This document shows, one piece after another, positions 14,094 through 22,415 of a stretch of 22,415 nucleotides of DNA (its first letter is position 1; every line of letters starts with the position of its first letter). Origin of the DNA: Parerythrobacter_A sp963761775 (GTDB taxonomy: Bacteria; Pseudomonadota; Alphaproteobacteria; Sphingomonadales; Sphingomonadaceae); contig CAVXIF010000008.1 of assembly GCA_963761775.1 (NCBI GenBank), forward strand, positions 1 to 22,415, read 5' to 3'. The notes under the pieces were generated by a model. The model made no database searches and was not told where the DNA came from. It was given only the letters and a program-made list of their open reading frames with translations. The translations under genes and the position numbers were made by a program.

Positions 14094-17000
14094 TGCGGCG
14101 CCCCCTGCCCCGCAATGTCGGTGCCGTCTGTCTCGGCACTGTCATGCTGGGCTATGGCTGTAGCGACGGTGGCGACAGGCAGCGCGCGGGCGACGCGCCC
14201 GACCCCGCACCGCCGCCGCCCGACCTTGCCCCCACCGCCCGCGTCGCCACGCCGCACACGATCCTGCCGCGACCGCGTTTCCAGCCGCCGGTGGTTGCGC
14301 AGCCTGCCTCGCAAGGTGAACCGCCACATTTGCCGCCTGAAAAGGCAGCGCCTGAAAAGGCAGCGGCCGAAACAGCCTGGCTGACGGAACAAGCTGTCGC
14401 GCGGCCGTTCGACACATTGGCCAGCGCGCTTCCGGCAACATCACCCGACCCTGCCAAAACCACGATCAAAGCCACGCCTTTGCTGGCCGCCGGACACAAT
14501 CGACTCATCCCGGTTGCCGCGCAAGATTACGCACCACCGCCGCTTCCTGCGTTCCGTCCGATCACGACCGTTGAGCCGACAGTTCCGAAAAGCGCGATCC
14601 CACCGGCTTCCAATGTGGCGCTGGCCAACGTCGATCTCGTAGAAACGCCAGTGCCGGTTCAGCCGCCACAGCCGGAACCGGCCATCACGGCGGATCAAAC
14701 CGATATCACGCAAGACGCGCTCGCTCCGCGAGACCTGCCGCCGGAACCGGTACGCCGCCGCATGATAGAGCTGCGGGCGGATACACAGCCGGTTGAGGAC
14801 GCGCGCGATGCCGCGCCTCCTACTGCCGAACCTGTTGCCGAACTGCCGCCCGCCACAGCGCCACCCGCAAACGATGCGCCAACGCGGCTGGCCGCCAATG
14901 CGCCGGTTATTCGCCAATCGCCACCGGTTCGTGCGCAGCCGACACCCTCGTCCATCGTTCCGCCCGTCACCGGGCTGCCCCAAACTGCAATCGACGCGCC
15001 TCCGCCTGCCGACGAAACGCGTGCCGCGCTGGTCCCGCAAACGCGCGTAGCGACGTCGCTGGGGCTGGAGCGGGCAGACAACGCCGTCGACATCGCAACC
15101 GGTCGGGTTACCACCGCCCCTTCCGCCACCGGAGCTGCGACAGCCAGCGACTCCGCCGCGCTGGTAGATGGCCAGCCCGCAAGCTTTACCGTGTCCGCGC
15201 AGCCACCCGTGCTGAGCTATCAGGACGAGCTGATCCTCGAAGCGCAGGTCGAGGGGTTCGATGCCACCGACACCGTGCTGGCGTTCGGCACGCGCGGCGG
15301 CGTGTACCTGCCGCTGGGCACGATGGCGCGCATCCTCGACCTTGCCATCACGGTCAGCGACGATGGCAATTACGCATCCGGCTGGGTGCTCGACCCGGAC
15401 CGCAACCTGGCACTGAACCTGCGGGCGGGTACGCTGGAAATCGCGGGCGACGAACGCGATCTGGCGCGCGATACCGCCGTTGCCTTCGATGGCGAAATGT
15501 ATGTGCGCGCCGACCGGTTCGTGCGCCTCATGCCGCTGGAAATTACGACCAACCTGCGCAACCAGACGATCCGGCTGAAGACATTGCAGCCCTTCCCCTT
15601 TCAGGAACGGCTCCGGCGCGAAGCGCAGCGCAAGGCTCTGGCCAATCGCACCAGTGTGGAAACGCGCGTGGAATTTCCCCGCCGCGAAACGCCCTACCTG
15701 TTCGCCTCGGTTCCTGCCGCCGATGTCGAGCTGCGCGCGCTGGCGGAAGACACGGGCGGACCGCGCGGCGAACTCGATTTGCGGCTGGCGGGCGATTTCG
15801 CGTTCCTGACGGCGCAGGCCTTCATCAGCGCGGACACGGTGGACGGGCTGACCGCTTCGCTGATCGAGGCGGGCCGCCGCGATCCCGATGCGCAACTGCT
15901 CGGCCCGTTGCAGGCGACCGCCTATGCGCTCGGCGATGTTTCCACCACTTCCATGCCCCTGGGCCTGCGCAGCGCGGCGGGGCGGGGTTTTTCGGTGACG
16001 AATACGCCGGTGCAGACCGTTTCGGTGTTCGAGCGGATCGACCTGCGCGGGGTGCTGCGCGAAGGTTACGAGGTCGAGCTGTATCGCAACGATATCCTCG
16101 TCGGCTCGACCCGGCAGGCGATCAACGGCCAGTACGAATTCGAACAGATCCCGGTCGATTTCGGGCTGAATGTCTTCCGCCTCGTGTTCTACGGGCCGCA
16201 GGGCCAGCGCAGCGAGGAAGTGCGCCAGATCAGCGTGGGCGACGGGCGGCTTGCACCCGGCAAGCTGGTTTATCGCGTGGGCGCCGTGCAAAAGGACGAG
16301 AACGTGCTGGGCGTGCGCGAGGAAAACTTCGTGCCGCGCGACGATTTCGGCACCCTGCGCGCTTCGGGCGAAATCGCTTACGGCCTGTCTTCCGCCGTGA
16401 CGGCGGTGGCCAGCGCCGGGGTGTTCGAAACGAACGGCGAGACGGGCTGGATCGCCACCGGCGGTGTCCGCACCGGGTTGGGCGGGTTTGCGGTAAAAGC
16501 GGACCTCGCGGTGGAAAGTGGCGATGCCTATGCGGCCAGTGTCGGCATCGGCGGCAAGCTGGGCGCATCGGCCTTTACCGCCAGCCATGTCGAATATATC
16601 GGCGACTTCTTCGATGAAACCCGCGTCAGCTCGCTGAACCGGCTGCGCCGCGCGACGGAGCTGGATTTCAATACGCGCATTGATTTGAGCAATCTGTCCA
16701 TTCCACTGTCGTTACGCGCGCGCCGCACGCAATCGGTCGACGATACCGAACTGGTCGAGGCCAGCGCCCGCGCCTCGGTGCGGACTGGCAGCCTGCTGTT
16801 GTCCAATACGCTGGACTTTTCGCGCACCGCACGCGCCGACCTTGCCACTCAGACGCGCCTGTTCGGCAATTTCGACCTCGCCACCCTGTCGCGGGCCAAA
16901 CTGCGCGGGCGCGTGTCGGTCGGCTACCGGATGCTGCCCGATGTGGCGCTGACGACGGCGGCGGCGGAAGTGGATTATGCGCTGGACGAACGGACCGCGC

Positions 17001-17791
17001 TGCGCGCTGCGGTCGGCTATGCGTTCGATACCAATGCGACGCGCGTAAACCTGTCGGCAGTGCGCGATTTCGACCAGTTCACTCTGGCTGCAACCGGCGG
17101 CTACGGCATTCAGGACCAGAGCTATACCGTCGGCCTGACGCTGGGGTTCAGCCTGGGCCGCGACCCCTTGCGCAACCGGCCCTTCATCACGCGCACCGGT
17201 TTGGCCGGATCGGGCGGCGCATCGCTGCGCGCCTTCCGCGATCGGGACGGCGATGGCGCTTACGGCGAGGGCGATACGGTGCTGCCGGATGTCAATTTCA
17301 CCGCCTTCAACCAGGTAGCCACCACCGACGAACGCGGAGTCGCACGGCTGAGCGGTCTTGGTGAAGGGCGCGGCGTCAATGTGCAGGTGGATAGCGGATC
17401 GCTGCCCGATATCGATCTTGCGCCTATGGTCCCCGGCATCGAGATCGTGCCCCGCCCCGGCCGCATCCACAGCGCGGATTTCGCGATTGTCGCGCTGAGT
17501 GAAATCGAGGGTACGGCGCGCTTTACCAGCGAAGGGCGCACCCGCGGCGTTTCGGGCGTTCGCCTGCAACTGCGCGATGCGGACGATGCGCCGGTTGGTT
17601 ACACCCGCACCGAGCTGGACGGCTATTATTTCTTCGAACGGGTAAAACCGGGGCGCTATTCCGTCGTCGTCGATCCCCATCAGGCGACGAAGCTGGACCT
17701 GTGCCCCGCCGATGTGCCGCCCGTAGATGTCGGGTTCGAGGCGGACCTGCTGAAAGCCGATATCGACATCGTTTCATGCAGCGCGGCATAG
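14093..17791 (+). CDS. usher-like outer membrane protein with long Pro-rich N-terminus
   Basis: The protein has 1232 residues, well above the 800-880 usual for ushers. In order: a hydrophobic N-terminus ending in GYGC (Cys23, a poor lipobox); a Pro/Ala/Thr-rich, probably disordered region (about 25-360); an usher-like N-terminal domain (about 361-510, VLSYQDELILEAQVEGF, then GGVYLPLGTMARILDL); a plug-like segment around 660-710 (GYEVELYRNDILVGSTRQAINGQ-type, then VDFGLNVFRLVFYGPQGQ); and a long run of alternating beta strands (about 730-1020) as in a barrel. From about 1045 an Sdr/dockerin-like calcium motif (FRDRDGDGAYGEGD) opens one Ig-like domain, and a carboxypeptidase-regulatory-like domain (LRDADDAPVGYTRTELDGYY) follows. 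Context (chaperone, pilins) supports a fibre-secreting pore, perhaps of the alpha (CfaC/EcpC-like) type; the subclass is inference. Confidence 0.75.
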   Translation: MRRPLPRNVGAVCLGTVMLGYGCSDGGDRQRAGDAPDPAPPPPDLAPTARVATPHTILPRPRFQPPVVAQPASQGEPPHLPPEKAAPEKAAAETAWLTEQAVARPFDTLASALPATSPDPAKTTIKATPLLAAGHNRLIPVAAQDYAPPPLPAFRPITTVEPTVPKSAIPPASNVALANVDLVETPVPVQPPQPEPAITADQTDITQDALAPRDLPPEPVRRRMIELRADTQPVEDARDAAPPTAEPVAELPPATAPPANDAPTRLAANAPVIRQSPPVRAQPTPSSIVPPVTGLPQTAIDAPPPADETRAALVPQTRVATSLGLERADNAVDIATGRVTTAPSATGAATASDSAALVDGQPASFTVSAQPPVLSYQDELILEAQVEGFDATDTVLAFGTRGGVYLPLGTMARILDLAITVSDDGNYASGWVLDPDRNLALNLRAGTLEIAGDERDLARDTAVAFDGEMYVRADRFVRLMPLEITTNLRNQTIRLKTLQPFPFQERLRREAQRKALANRTSVETRVEFPRRETPYLFASVPAADVELRALAEDTGGPRGELDLRLAGDFAFLTAQAFISADTVDGLTASLIEAGRRDPDAQLLGPLQATAYALGDVSTTSMPLGLRSAAGRGFSVTNTPVQTVSVFERIDLRGVLREGYEVELYRNDILVGSTRQAINGQYEFEQIPVDFGLNVFRLVFYGPQGQRSEEVRQISVGDGRLAPGKLVYRVGAVQKDENVLGVREENFVPRDDFGTLRASGEIAYGLSSAVTAVASAGVFETNGETGWIATGGVRTGLGGFAVKADLAVESGDAYAASVGIGGKLGASAFTASHVEYIGDFFDETRVSSLNRLRRATELDFNTRIDLSNLSIPLSLRARRTQSVDDTELVEASARASVRTGSLLLSNTLDFSRTARADLATQTRLFGNFDLATLSRAKLRGRVSVGYRMLPDVALTTAAAEVDYALDERTALRAAVGYAFDTNATRVNLSAVRDFDQFTLAATGGYGIQDQSYTVGLTLGFSLGRDPLRNRPFITRTGLAGSGGASLRAFRDRDGDGAYGEGDTVLPDVNFTAFNQVATTDERGVARLSGLGEGRGVNVQVDSGSLPDIDLAPMVPGIEIVPRPGRIHSADFAIVALSEIEGTARFTSEGRTRGVSGVRLQLRDADDAPVGYTRTELDGYYFFERVKPGRYSVVVDPHQATKLDLCPADVPPVDVGFEADLLKADIDIVSCSAA

Positions 17792-17906
17792 CGGCGTCGC
17801 ACGCCGGGCTGATTGCCCAGATCGCCTGCCTGAAAGACAAGATTGCTTCCCACATCGGCTCCGGCTTGCCAGTTGTCGTCCCAATCATGCGACAAGTAAT
17901 CATCTT
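17792..17906 (+). promoter_or_regulatory. usher-cysD gap: hairpin and candidate cysD promoter
   Basis: A hairpin CGGCG-TCGCA-CGCCG (17792-17806) begins right after the usher stop but lacks a T run, so it is at best a weak terminator. Before cysD, TTGTCG and TAATCA are spaced by 18 bases, with TAATCA ending only four bases before the ATG. No Shine-Dalgarno is seen. If that promoter is real, cysD would be transcribed with almost no leader. Confidence 0.3.
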
Positions 17907-18812
17907 ATGACTGCCCCCCTTACGCACCTCCAGCGCCTCGAAGCGGAGAGCATTTTCATCATGCGCGAGGTCATGGCGCAGGCCACGAACCCGGTCATGC
18001 TGTATTCCGTCGGCAAGGATAGCGCGGTGATGCTGCACCTTGCGAAAAAGGCGTTCTACCCCGCACCGCCGCCCTTTCCGCTGCTCCATGTCGACACCAC
18101 ATGGAAGTTCCAGGCGATGTACGCGATGCGCGAGAGCAGCGCGGCGGATGCGGGGATGGAATTGCTGGTCCACCGGAATCCGGAAGCGGTCGAGCGCGGC
18201 ATCAATCCGTTCGACCACGGCCCGCTCCATACCGATATGTGGAAGACGCAAGGCCTGCGTCAGGCGCTCGACAAATACGGCTTCGACGCGGCGTTCGGCG
18301 GCGCACGGCGCGACGAGGAAAAGGCGCGCGCGAAAGAGCGGGTTTTCTCTTTCCGTACCGCCAGCCATGCCTGGGATCCCAAGAACCAGCGCCCCGAATT
18401 GTGGAACCTGTACAACACGCGGCTCGGCAAGGGTGAAAGCCTGCGCGTCTTCCCGCTGTCCAACTGGACCGAGCTGGATATCTGGCAATACATCATGGCC
18501 GAGGGGATCGAGATCGTGCCGCTTTATTTCGCCGCACCACGCCCGACAGTGGAGCGCGCCGGGATGCTGTTGATGGTCGATGACGACCGCTTCCCGCTGG
18601 CACCGGGCGAAGAGCCCGTCACCCGCTCCGTCCGGTTCCGCACGCTGGGCTGCTATCCGTTGACGGGCGCGGTGGAAAGCAAGGCGACGACATTGCCCGA
18701 GATCATTCGCGAGATGCTCCTGACCACGACATCGGAACGGCAGGGCCGCGCCATCGACAGCGATGCGGGCGAAGCCTCGATGGAGAAGAAGAAGGTCGAG
18801 GGGTATTTCTGA
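17907..18812 (+). CDS. cysD: sulfate adenylyltransferase subunit 2
   Basis: CysD is the catalytic subunit of ATP sulfurylase and makes adenosine 5'-phosphosulfate from ATP and sulfate together with CysN. The 301-residue length is normal. The PP-loop motif YSVGKDSAVML (residues 32-42) binds ATP. HVDTTWKFQAMY, GGARRDEEKARAKER and RVFPLSNWTELDIWQYI are strongly typical, as is the C-terminal EKKKVEGYF. It is the first gene of cysD-cysNC-cysQ, with two bases separating it from the cysNC start. Starting at ATG 17907 gives the usual MTxPLTHLQRLEAESIFIMRE-type N-terminus despite the absence of a ribosome binding site. Confidence 0.97.
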   Translation: MTAPLTHLQRLEAESIFIMREVMAQATNPVMLYSVGKDSAVMLHLAKKAFYPAPPPFPLLHVDTTWKFQAMYAMRESSAADAGMELLVHRNPEAVERGINPFDHGPLHTDMWKTQGLRQALDKYGFDAAFGGARRDEEKARAKERVFSFRTASHAWDPKNQRPELWNLYNTRLGKGESLRVFPLSNWTELDIWQYIMAEGIEIVPLYFAAPRPTVERAGMLLMVDDDRFPLAPGEEPVTRSVRFRTLGCYPLTGAVESKATTLPEIIREMLLTTTSERQGRAIDSDAGEASMEKKKVEGYF

Positions 18813-18814
18813 CT

Positions 18815-20724
18815 ATGCCTGCCGACACTGCAAACATCTATCGCCCGACTCGCAGATTGCCGACGATATCGAAGGCTATCTCGCCGCGCACGCACACAAG
18901 ACGATGCTGCGCTTCATCACCTGCGGCAGTGTAGATGACGGCAAATCCACGCTCATCGGGCGAATGTTGTACGACACGAAGATGATTTTCGAAGACCAGC
19001 TCGCCGGGCTGGAAGCGGACAGCAAGCGCGGCGGCACCCAGGGCGAGGCAATCGATTTCGCGCTGCTGGTGGACGGACTGGCGGCGGAGCGCGAGCAGGG
19101 CATCACCATCGACGTCGCCTACCGCTTTTTCACGACGGAAAAGCGCAAGTTCATCGTCGCCGATTGCCCGGGGCACGAGCAATATACCCGTAACATGGTC
19201 ACCGGCGCATCTACCGCCGATGCCGCCATAATACTCGTCGATGCGCGCAAGGGCGTGCTGACACAGACACGGCGCCACTCCTTCCTGTGCCACCGCCTCG
19301 GTATCCGCAATATCGTGCTGGCGGTGAACAAGATGGACCTGGTCGATTACGACGAGTCGGTGTTCGACGACATCGTGGCTGACTACGGCGCGTTCGCCGA
19401 AACGATCGGCATCAAAGACTTCGCCGTCCTGCCGATATCGGGCTTTGCGGGCGACAATATCGTGGCACCATCGGACAATACGCCGTGGTATGTTGGACCG
19501 CCGCTGATCGCGCTGCTCGAGGCCATTGAACCGGCCGCCAAGAACGAGGGGAGATTTGCCATGCCGGTGCAGTGGGTAAATCGCCCCGACCTCGATTTTC
19601 GCGGTTTTACAGGCACCATCGCATCGGGAGCGGTCGAGGCTGGCAATGCGGTCAAGGTGTTGCCATCGGGCAAAGCAACCACCATCGCGCGGATCGTTTC
19701 GATGGACGGTGACCTCGACCGGGCGCGCAGCGGACAATCCGTCACGCTTGTGCTGGCGGACGAATTGGATTGCTCGCGCGGCGATGTTCTCGCCGCGGCC
19801 GATGCGCCGCCCGAAGCGGCGGACCAGTTCGAAGCGACGCTGGTGTGGATGGACGACGAGGCGATGCTTGCCGGACGCGGCTACTGGCTCAAGATCGGCA
19901 CGCAAATGGTGTCCGCATCGGTGCAGGAACCGAAATACGAGATCAACGTCAACACTATGGACAGGCTGGCCGCCAAGACGCTGACCCTGAACGCCATCGG
20001 CGTGGCGGAAGTGCGGACCGAAAAGCCTGTCGTGTTCGCCCCCTATGATGAGAACCGTACGCTCGGCGGGTTCATCCTGATCGACAAGATCACCAACCGG
20101 ACCGTCGCCGCCGGAATGCTGCATTTCGCCCTCCGGCGTGCGCAGAATATCCATCGCCAGCCCACGGATATCGGCCGGGCCGACCATGCCGCGCTGAAGA
20201 ACCAGGTACCGCGCGTGCTGTGGTTCACCGGCCTGTCCGGATCGGGCAAATCCACCATCGCGAATGAAGTGGAAAAGCAACTTAACCTGATGAACCGGCA
20301 CACCTTCCTGCTTGACGGCGACAATGTGCGGCACGGGCTGAACAGGGATCTGGGCTTCACAGATGCCGACCGGGTGGAAAATATCCGTCGCATTGGCGAG
20401 GTTTCGCGGTTAATGACCGATGCCGGTCTGATCGTGCTGACCGCCTTCATCAGCCCCTTCCGTGCCGAGCGCGACATGGTGCGCGCCATGCTGTCCGATG
20501 GCGAGTTTACCGAGATCTTCGTCGATACGCCGCTGGAAGTGGCGGAACAGCGCGATGTAAAGGGTCTGTATCGCAAGGCACGCGCCGGTCAGATCAAGAA
20601 CTTCACCGGCATCGACAGCCCCTACGAGCCGCCGCTTTCGCCCGAGATCACCGTCAATACGGTCGAGATGACGCCCGCCGAAGCGGCGCGCCATATCCTC
20701 GATCAGATACTGCCGCTGAAATAG
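18815..20724 (+). CDS. cysNC: bifunctional sulfate adenylyltransferase subunit 1 / APS kinase
   Basis: The N-terminal half is the CysN GTPase that drives sulfate adenylylation: GSVDDGKSTLIG (P-loop), DCPGHEQYTRNM (switch II) and NKMDLVD (G4). The C-terminal half, from about 20210, is APS kinase: GLSGSGKSTIA (P-loop), LDGDNVRHGLNRDLGF and FISPFRAERD, giving PAPS. The likely start, ATG 18815, encodes MPADTANIYRP, but the conserved continuation DSQIADDIEGYLAAHAHKTMLRF is in the next frame. One C missing from the CCC at 18844-18846 would explain it. Otherwise translation must begin near 18904, inside conserved sequence. The rest of the gene (about 630 codons) is intact. cysQ starts two bases after the stop. 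Confidence 0.93.
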
Positions 20725-20726
20725 CG

Positions 20727-21455
20727 GTGGCACAGGATGCCATCCTGGCGGCGGAGCTGGCGCGCGAAGCCGGGCGGATCGCGCTCGCGTTACGCGAGGA
20801 CGGTGGCTTGTCCGGCAAGGCGCTGGGCGACGCAGGCGATGCGGAAGCCAACCGGTTCCTGATCGAGGCGCTGCGCACCAAGCGACCCGACGACGCCATC
20901 CTGTCCGAAGAAGCAAAGGACAACCCTGCACGCCTCTCCAGCTCACGGGTGTGGATTATCGATCCCATCGACGGCACCCGCGAATATGCCGAAGGGCGCA
21001 GCGACTGGGCGGTGCATGTTGCACTGTGCATAGATGGCGTTGCCAAAACCGGTGCAGTAGCATTACCGGCTCGCGATGTCGTTTGTCGCTCGGACACACC
21101 GTGCCCGCTTCCCGCACCCGCCGATCCCCCGCGCATGGTGGTCAGCCGCAGCCGCCCTGCTGCCGAGGCGCTCTCGGTGGCAGAAGCGACAGGCGCGACG
21201 CTGATACCTATGGGCAGTGCGGGTGCAAAAGCGATAGCCGTGGTGCGCGGCGAAGCGGAGATCTATTTGCATTCGGGTGGGCAATATGAATGGGACAGCG
21301 CCGCGCCGGTGGCCGTAGCGCAGGCGAATGGCCTGCATTGTTCACGCGTCGACGGCACACCGCTGCGCTACAACCAGCCCGAAACCTACCTGCCCGACCT
21401 GCTGGTCTGCCGCCCCGAATATGCCGCGCGGGTGCTGGCCCTCGTCAATGGCTAG
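20727..21455 (+). CDS. cysQ: 3'(2'),5'-bisphosphate nucleotidase CysQ
   Basis: The 242-residue protein of the inositol monophosphatase family removes the 3'-phosphate from PAP, the by-product of PAPS reduction, and so relieves product inhibition in sulfate assimilation. Metal-binding motifs are LSEEAKDN (about 58-65), WIIDPIDGTREYAEG (about 75-89; the DPxDGT motif) and WDSAAPVAVAQANG (about 190-203; the WDxxAP motif). The start is GTG 20727, two bases after the cysNC stop, giving a normal N-terminus. Context with cysD and cysNC fits CysQ better than a true inositol phosphatase. The 3' end overlaps the convergent lyase gene by four bases. Confidence 0.93.
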   Translation: MAQDAILAAELAREAGRIALALREDGGLSGKALGDAGDAEANRFLIEALRTKRPDDAILSEEAKDNPARLSSSRVWIIDPIDGTREYAEGRSDWAVHVALCIDGVAKTGAVALPARDVVCRSDTPCPLPAPADPPRMVVSRSRPAAEALSVAEATGATLIPMGSAGAKAIAVVRGEAEIYLHSGGQYEWDSAAPVAVAQANGLHCSRVDGTPLRYNQPETYLPDLLVCRPEYAARVLALVNG

Positions 21456-22333
21456 CGTTGCGCAAGCAGCTGTCGCGCACGCGACAGATGCGGGCGGTCG
21501 AGCATTTTACCGTCGAGTGCCACGACGCCCGCGCCAGGCTCCCTGTCGAACGCCGCGACCACCGCTTCCGCCTCGGCGATTTCCGCGTCCGACGGTGTGA
21601 AGGCCGCGTTGATGACCGGCACTTGCGCAGGGTGGATCGCCAGCATTCCGCGATAGCCCATTGCGCGGACATGCGCGGCGCGGGCGGACAATCCATCCTC
21701 GTCGCGGAAGTCGCCATAGATCGTCTCGATCGGCAGGACACTCGCCGCGCTCGCCCCCAACAGGCAAAGGCTGCGCGCCAGTTCGAACGGCGGCAGATAG
21801 CGTCCGTCGGCATCGGTATTGGCATGCGCGCCGACAGTATCGGCAAGGTCTTCCGCACCCCAGCTCATCGCAGCAAGACGCGGCGATCCGCCATATTGCC
21901 CGGTGGTGAACATCGCTTCCGCCACTTCGGTTACCAGCGCGATCACCGGCGTTGCGCCAGCGACTAAACCATGCGCAGCTTCGAACGCTTGGAGATACCG
22001 GTGCAGCGTCGCCACGTCTGCCGCGCCCCGCGCTTTGGGCAGCATGATACCGCCGGGCGCGGACGCCATCACTTCGGCGAGATCGGCCAGTACATCATCG
22101 CCATCAAGCGGATTGATCCGCACCCACAGCCGCGCGCGGTCCTTGGTCGAGTGACCCTGCAATATCGCCGCGACCTGCTTACGCGCTTCCGGTTTGCTAT
22201 CGGGAGCAACCGAGTCCTCGAGGTCGAGCAGCACGATATCCGCATCACCCGCGGCGGCCTTCTCCATCTTGCGGTCGCTGTCGCCCGGCGCGAACAGCCA
22301 GGACCGTGCCGGACGGCCGAGGGTCGAAACCAT
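21452..22333 (-). CDS. HpcH/HpaI aldolase / citrate lyase beta-subunit (CitE)-like protein
   Basis: The 293-residue TIM-barrel lyase is of the CitE type, which cleaves or joins CoA thioesters such as citryl-, malyl- or citramalyl-CoA. Seen are RSWLFAPGDSDRKMEKA (N-terminal substrate loop), VLLDLEDSVAPDSKPEAR (acidic Mg ligand), LWVRINPLDGDD, GIMLPKARG, IALVTEVAEAMF (the catalytic-site Glu) and MSWGAEDLADTVGA (second acidic ligand), then AIHPAQVPVINAAFTPSD. The stand-alone gene has no alpha or gamma citrate lyase subunits nearby, so it is not a classical citrate lyase. ATG 22333 is chosen because GGGAG lies seven bases upstream; an ATG two codons earlier has no room for a binding site. The substrate is not readable. 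Confidence 0.88.
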   Translation of the reverse strand: MVSTLGRPARSWLFAPGDSDRKMEKAAAGDADIVLLDLEDSVAPDSKPEARKQVAAILQGHSTKDRARLWVRINPLDGDDVLADLAEVMASAPGGIMLPKARGAADVATLHRYLQAFEAAHGLVAGATPVIALVTEVAEAMFTTGQYGGSPRLAAMSWGAEDLADTVGAHANTDADGRYLPPFELARSLCLLGASAASVLPIETIYGDFRDEDGLSARAAHVRAMGYRGMLAIHPAQVPVINAAFTPSDAEIAEAEAVVAAFDREPGAGVVALDGKMLDRPHLSRARQLLAQR

Positions 22334-22415
22334 GCGCATTCTCCCGGTCACGTCGCAAATCGGCAGAAGCAGGGCATGCCGCCATCCGGTATCCGTCGGT
22401 GGTGAAAGTGTGGTG
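22334..22415. other. window edge upstream of the CitE-like gene
   Basis: Apart from the GGGAG ribosome binding site next to 22333, no recognised gene, promoter or repeat is visible in these 82 bases. Confidence 0.4.

Noticed and set aside
14441..16588. Long 715-codon open frame on the minus strand opposite the usher
   Set aside because: It is rich in Arg, His and Gly, has no recognisable motif and lies antisense to a gene with clear domain structure; long antisense frames are expected in high-GC DNA.
18838..20334. 498-codon open frame on the minus strand opposite cysNC
   Set aside because: It mirrors the codon pattern of cysNC, has no family motif and would overlap a well-supported gene completely.

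Overview
The window is high-GC, tightly packed alphaproteobacterial-type DNA. The gene content (an archaic-looking chaperone/usher locus with DUF4402-type pilins, a wax ester synthase/DGAT-family remnant beside an alpha/beta hydrolase, a fused cysNC and a cysQ) suggests a sphingomonad, perhaps of the Erythrobacter group. That placement is an inference from gene style, not from a marker gene. No tRNA, rRNA, CRISPR array or insertion sequence was seen.

Region 1 (55-6535, minus strand) is the most interesting part. It is one tightly coupled operon read from 6535 down to 55: an O-methyltransferase (MysB-like), an ATP-grasp ligase (MysC-like), a D-Ala-D-Ala-ligase-like enzyme (MysD-like), a sedoheptulose-7-phosphate cyclase-like protein of the dehydroquinate synthase superfamily (MysA-like), a HAD-fold protein without its catalytic aspartates, and a TauD-family Fe(II)/2-oxoglutarate dioxygenase. 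The first four are the complete enzyme set for mycosporine-like amino acids (UV-absorbing C7-cyclitol amino acid conjugates), which are best known from cyanobacteria. The cyclase carries an extra N-terminal region of about 175 residues and an unusual active-site loop. The two downstream genes are not part of the classical pathway and suggest a modified product. mysB and mysC each carry one apparent single-base frameshift.

Region 2 (6742-10380, minus strand) holds a frameshifted alpha/beta hydrolase, a WS/DGAT remnant with a large internal deletion, and a two-subunit acyl-CoA dehydrogenase pair.

Region 3 (10552-17791, plus strand) is a chaperone/usher-type surface fibre locus: a divergent pilin-like gene, a heavily decayed pilin copy, a probable major pilin followed by a strong intrinsic terminator, a second pilin, a PapD-like chaperone and a 1232-residue usher-like protein with a very long Pro/Ala-rich N-terminal region and Sdr/carboxypeptidase-regulatory-like C-terminal domains. 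An 18-bp near-perfect palindrome lies upstream of the major pilin.

Region 4 (17907-21455, plus strand) is a sulfate activation operon, cysD-cysNC-cysQ. It ends tail-to-tail with a minus-strand CitE/HpcH-type lyase gene (21452-22333); the two stop codons share one CTAG.

Single-base frame breaks occur in mysB, mysC, the hydrolase and the very start of cysNC, each at a short G/C run. cysNC is normally functional, so sequencing error must be considered for all four. The decayed pilin copy (at least four frame changes) and the WS/DGAT deletion look like real decay.
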